64,000 nt of DNA from CAVQEK01 sp964596645. GTDB taxonomy: Bacteria > Bacteroidota > Bacteroidia > Cytophagales > Cyclobacteriaceae. This document shows positions 61,995 to 64,000 of the stretch, piece by piece; the stretch's first letter is position 1; each line of letters begins with the position of its first letter. The notes under the pieces are model-generated. The model saw only the letters and a list, made by a program, of their open reading frames with translations, ran no database searches and had not been told where the DNA came from. The position numbers were made by a program, and so were the translations under genes. The stretch lies in contig CAZQVB010000018.1 of the NCBI GenBank assembly GCA_964596645.1, positions 1-64,000 on the forward strand, read 5' to 3'.

Positions 61995-64000
61995 TCACTT
62001 TGATGATATCACTATAGTGGGGTCAAGTGGATAGCGGCCAAACTGCCTGCCGTATATGGCCAGGCCGCCACTGAGCGCTTCGTCGGCTGCCAGTCGTATG
62101 ATAAACTTACCGGCTTTTTGTGCAGCCGCCAGTGCCTCCTGCTGTATGGGTATAGAAACCAGGTAGCCATAAGTGCCGGCCTCGCGCAGCTTTTTATCTT
62201 CCAACTGGGCATGCCAGCTCAATATGCCGCGATGGTCGGCCGGGTCGTCGGGCAGCCAGGCTTCCCCGGCCACATGGCCATTGACTACCATGTGCGCCAG
62301 GCTAGGGTACTTCTGATCATCCGTCATTGGGTAGGCATTGGCGTTTTTGCCCGGATCATGAAAGCCCTTGCCCCGCATATAGTCACCACCTTTTTCTTCA
62401 GCGCCTTCCACATCTTTTCCCAATAGCTTTTTTGCAGAAAGCTCCATTTTCAATACAGCATGGCCAATTTCGCTCGCGTTCCATCCCGAAGGCCATGCTA
62501 CTTCATATTCAAAAAAGCCGGTGCCGGCACCATTTACCTTCAAGCCATCCAGCACATCCCACTGTTTGCCACTCCATTGTTGGCGGGCAAAAGAGGCCGG
62601 TGCAAAGCTTACTGTTTTACGGCCGGTGGGGGCAGGTGCTTCGTCTTCAACATTGAAAGCGACAAAATTGCGTTGCAGCACGTGGCCGCTGGCGGTGCTG
62701 GTCTCCAATACCAAAATGGCCAGCCCCGCTTCATCGGGCATCACGATGTTCATCGTTCCGGCTTCTCCATTGTACCATGGCTTTAGCGTTGTTTTGGCGA
62801 AATAACGCCCATATTCCTGCTGTTCACCCAATGTGTTCCAGCCGTATAGCCGCCCGCTTATAGTGACGTCTTGTGCCGGTATGTGGTCGGTCATCACCGA
62901 CAGATAGAGCGGCACAGCCAGTCGCTCGGCTGCCTGCCTGTCGCTGCACAATGGTATGCGTGGTGCCAGGTACACCTCACTGTGCAGGTCGCGCCATGAC
63001 ATGCCGTCGGCGAGCTCTTCCATGCCTGTATACTTATCGCTGCGGTCGTAGCGATAGTAGCCGTTCCATTCGTTGATCACGTCGTGGTGCTCAGTGAAGA
63101 GCCAGCCTGCTATTTTAGGATGGGTGCGAAACGCATTCATCATCACGTGGTAGTCCCAGCTGATGTCAACATCGCCCGTGCTGCCCTCATAGCCCCACAC
63201 GTTGCCGCACTCGCTGTTCAGGTTGGGTTGGCGGCCCTGGGTATAGCCTTCGGCGAAGTTCCACGGCGAGCCGGGGTAGGTATTCTCACTGATCTTGTCC
63301 AGCGCCTCGTGCCATGCGTAGTGCGGCAGGTAGGCGTGCCAGGTATTCAGGTCTGTCACCACGTGATCTTCGCGATTGGCGGAGTTATCTTCTACCAGGC
63401 GGGACCCATCGAGCTGCTTTGCCAGCTGGTACATCTCTTTCACCCAGGTCTTCGTGGAGTCGGCGTATACCGCTTCGCCATCTTCCGTTTTAGACTGCAG
63501 CCCCCAGGTTTCATTAAATATGATCCAGGAAAAAACGGATGGGTGGTTATAGTCGCGGGCGATTAACTCCCTCAGTGCAAGCTCTATCTCCGATCGCATG
63601 GGCGCATCCGGCTCGCCCCAGCTGTTGGGCACATCGGCCATGATCAGCACACCCAGGCGGTCGGCCCAGTACAGCTTACGCGGAATGGGCGTCTTCACAT
63701 GCACACGCTGTCCGTTCAGCCCCAGCTTTTTGGTGCGCAATATCTCGTCGCGCACAAATGCGTCAGTAGGAAAGGTATAAAACCCTTCCGGGTGATACGC
63801 CTGATCGAGCGTCAGCTCCAGATACACAGGCTTGTTGTTCAGCGCTACATAAGGAAAGTTGCTGCCGGGCAGGTCGACCACCGATATTTTGCGCATGCCA
63901 AAGTAGCTGTGCACCTGATCTACGGTGTCGCTGCCCTGCATCAGCGAGGCCTGCGCGTTGTACAGGTGCGGATGCTCCAGCGACCAAAGCTTCTGATCGG
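61995..64000 (-). CDS. GH2 family glycosidase (partial, 5' end outside window)
   Basis: The frame continues to the window edge without a start, so the N-terminal sugar-binding domain is missing; the visible frame begins DQKLWSLEHPHLYN. It contains the GH2 barrel, with the acid/base pair in FSWIIFNETWGLQ and the likely nucleophile in NLNSECGNVWG. C-terminal beta domains follow, including DVEGAEEKGGDYMRGKG. It is a different GH2 type from the one near 25 kb. The substrate cannot be read, but proximity to the sulfatase and propeller lipoprotein suggests glycan breakdown. Confidence 0.82.
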   Translation of the reverse strand, partial: DQKLWSLEHPHLYNAQASLMQGSDTVDQVHSYFGMRKISVVDLPGSNFPYVALNNKPVYLELTLDQAYHPEGFYTFPTDAFVRDEILRTKKLGLNGQRVHVKTPIPRKLYWADRLGVLIMADVPNSWGEPDAPMRSEIELALRELIARDYNHPSVFSWIIFNETWGLQSKTEDGEAVYADSTKTWVKEMYQLAKQLDGSRLVEDNSANREDHVVTDLNTWHAYLPHYAWHEALDKISENTYPGSPWNFAEGYTQGRQPNLNSECGNVWGYEGSTGDVDISWDYHVMMNAFRTHPKIAGWLFTEHHDVINEWNGYYRYDRSDKYTGMEELADGMSWRDLHSEVYLAPRIPLCSDRQAAERLAVPLYLSVMTDHIPAQDVTISGRLYGWNTLGEQQEYGRYFAKTTLKPWYNGEAGTMNIVMPDEAGLAILVLETSTASGHVLQRNFVAFNVEDEAPAPTGRKTVSFAPASFARQQWSGKQWDVLDGLKVNGAGTGFFEYEVAWPSGWNASEIGHAVLKMELSAKKLLGKDVEGAEEKGGDYMRGKGFHDPGKNANAYPMTDDQKYPSLAHMVVNGHVAGEAWLPDDPADHRGILSWHAQLEDKKLREAGTYGYLVSIPIQQEALAAAQKAGKFIIRLAADEALSGGLAIYGRQFGRYPLDPTIVISSK

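Noticed and set aside
1..64000. tRNA, rRNA, riboswitch, phage or transposase genes
   Set aside because: No cloverleaf-like, conserved rRNA, aptamer or integrase/transposase signature was recognised in the intergenic stretches or reading frames; a covariance-model scan would be needed to exclude small RNAs.

Overview
The window looks like a chromosomal segment of a member of the Bacteroidota, most likely a free-living Cytophagales-type organism. The evidence is a SusC/SusD pair, several proteins combining PD40 propeller, carboxypeptidase-regulatory (CRD) and OmpA domains, a LytS/LytTR two-component pair, Nudix-type control of arabinose genes, DUF1080, sulfatase and GH2 enzymes, and TAnnTTTG -7 promoter elements at several starts. 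No rRNA, tRNA, CRISPR array, phage or transposase gene was seen. The sampled housekeeping sequence is slightly above 50% GC, while the SusC/SusD pair is visibly lower.

Layout. 1-4.7 kb: tail of an unknown gene, neutral zinc metallopeptidase, DUF423 protein, polyprenyl synthase, rhomboid protease, and a receiver-cyclase fusion. 4.7-9.8 kb: a large PD40-CRD-OmpA protein, a PfkB sugar kinase, a secreted protein of unknown function, and a broken comB. 10-13.6 kb: aldo/keto reductase, phosphoribosyltransferase, two membrane proteins and a 2H phosphoesterase. 13.7-16.7 kb: two more OmpA-family proteins in tandem. 16.7-20.7 kb: GT2 transferase, beta-carbonic anhydrase and feoAB. 20.9-24.3 kb: FAS1 lipoprotein, LytS/LytTR pair and a small exported protein. 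24.3-27.7 kb: GH2 enzyme and a lipoprotein. 27.9-34 kb: EI24 protein, aldehyde dehydrogenase, homoserine kinase, DUF1080 protein, then repeats, an acyl carrier protein and a glycosyltransferase. 34-44 kb: SNF2 helicase, retropepsin-like/PDZ protein, lepA, folD, queE and a PorE-like protein. 44.2-49.2 kb: SusC/SusD. 49.3-55.4 kb: an arabinose operon (Nudix regulator, araD, araB, GH27 enzyme, araA). 55.5-64 kb: two SDR enzymes, sulfatase, GH43/GH117-like lipoprotein, a repeat-rich gap, a GT87-like membrane transferase and a GH2 enzyme cut by the window edge.

How they fit together. Two themes stand out. The first is glycan use: SusC/D import, two GH2 enzymes, a GH27 enzyme embedded in araDBA, a sulfatase, a GH43/GH117-like protein and a DUF1080 protein. 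This set suits sulfated or arabinose/galactose-decorated polysaccharides. The second is a family of four exported proteins sharing a CRD-OmpA end. One has the full TPR-PD40-CRD-OmpA order of PorE, the protein linking the type IX secretion machinery to peptidoglycan. Two have a galactose-binding-like domain in place of the TPR, and one is reduced to CRD-OmpA. The least understood features are this family, the acyl carrier protein/glycosyltransferase pair, the dispersed repeats near 32 kb and 60 kb, and the disrupted comB. All functional calls come from reading motifs and domain order by eye; no database search was run.
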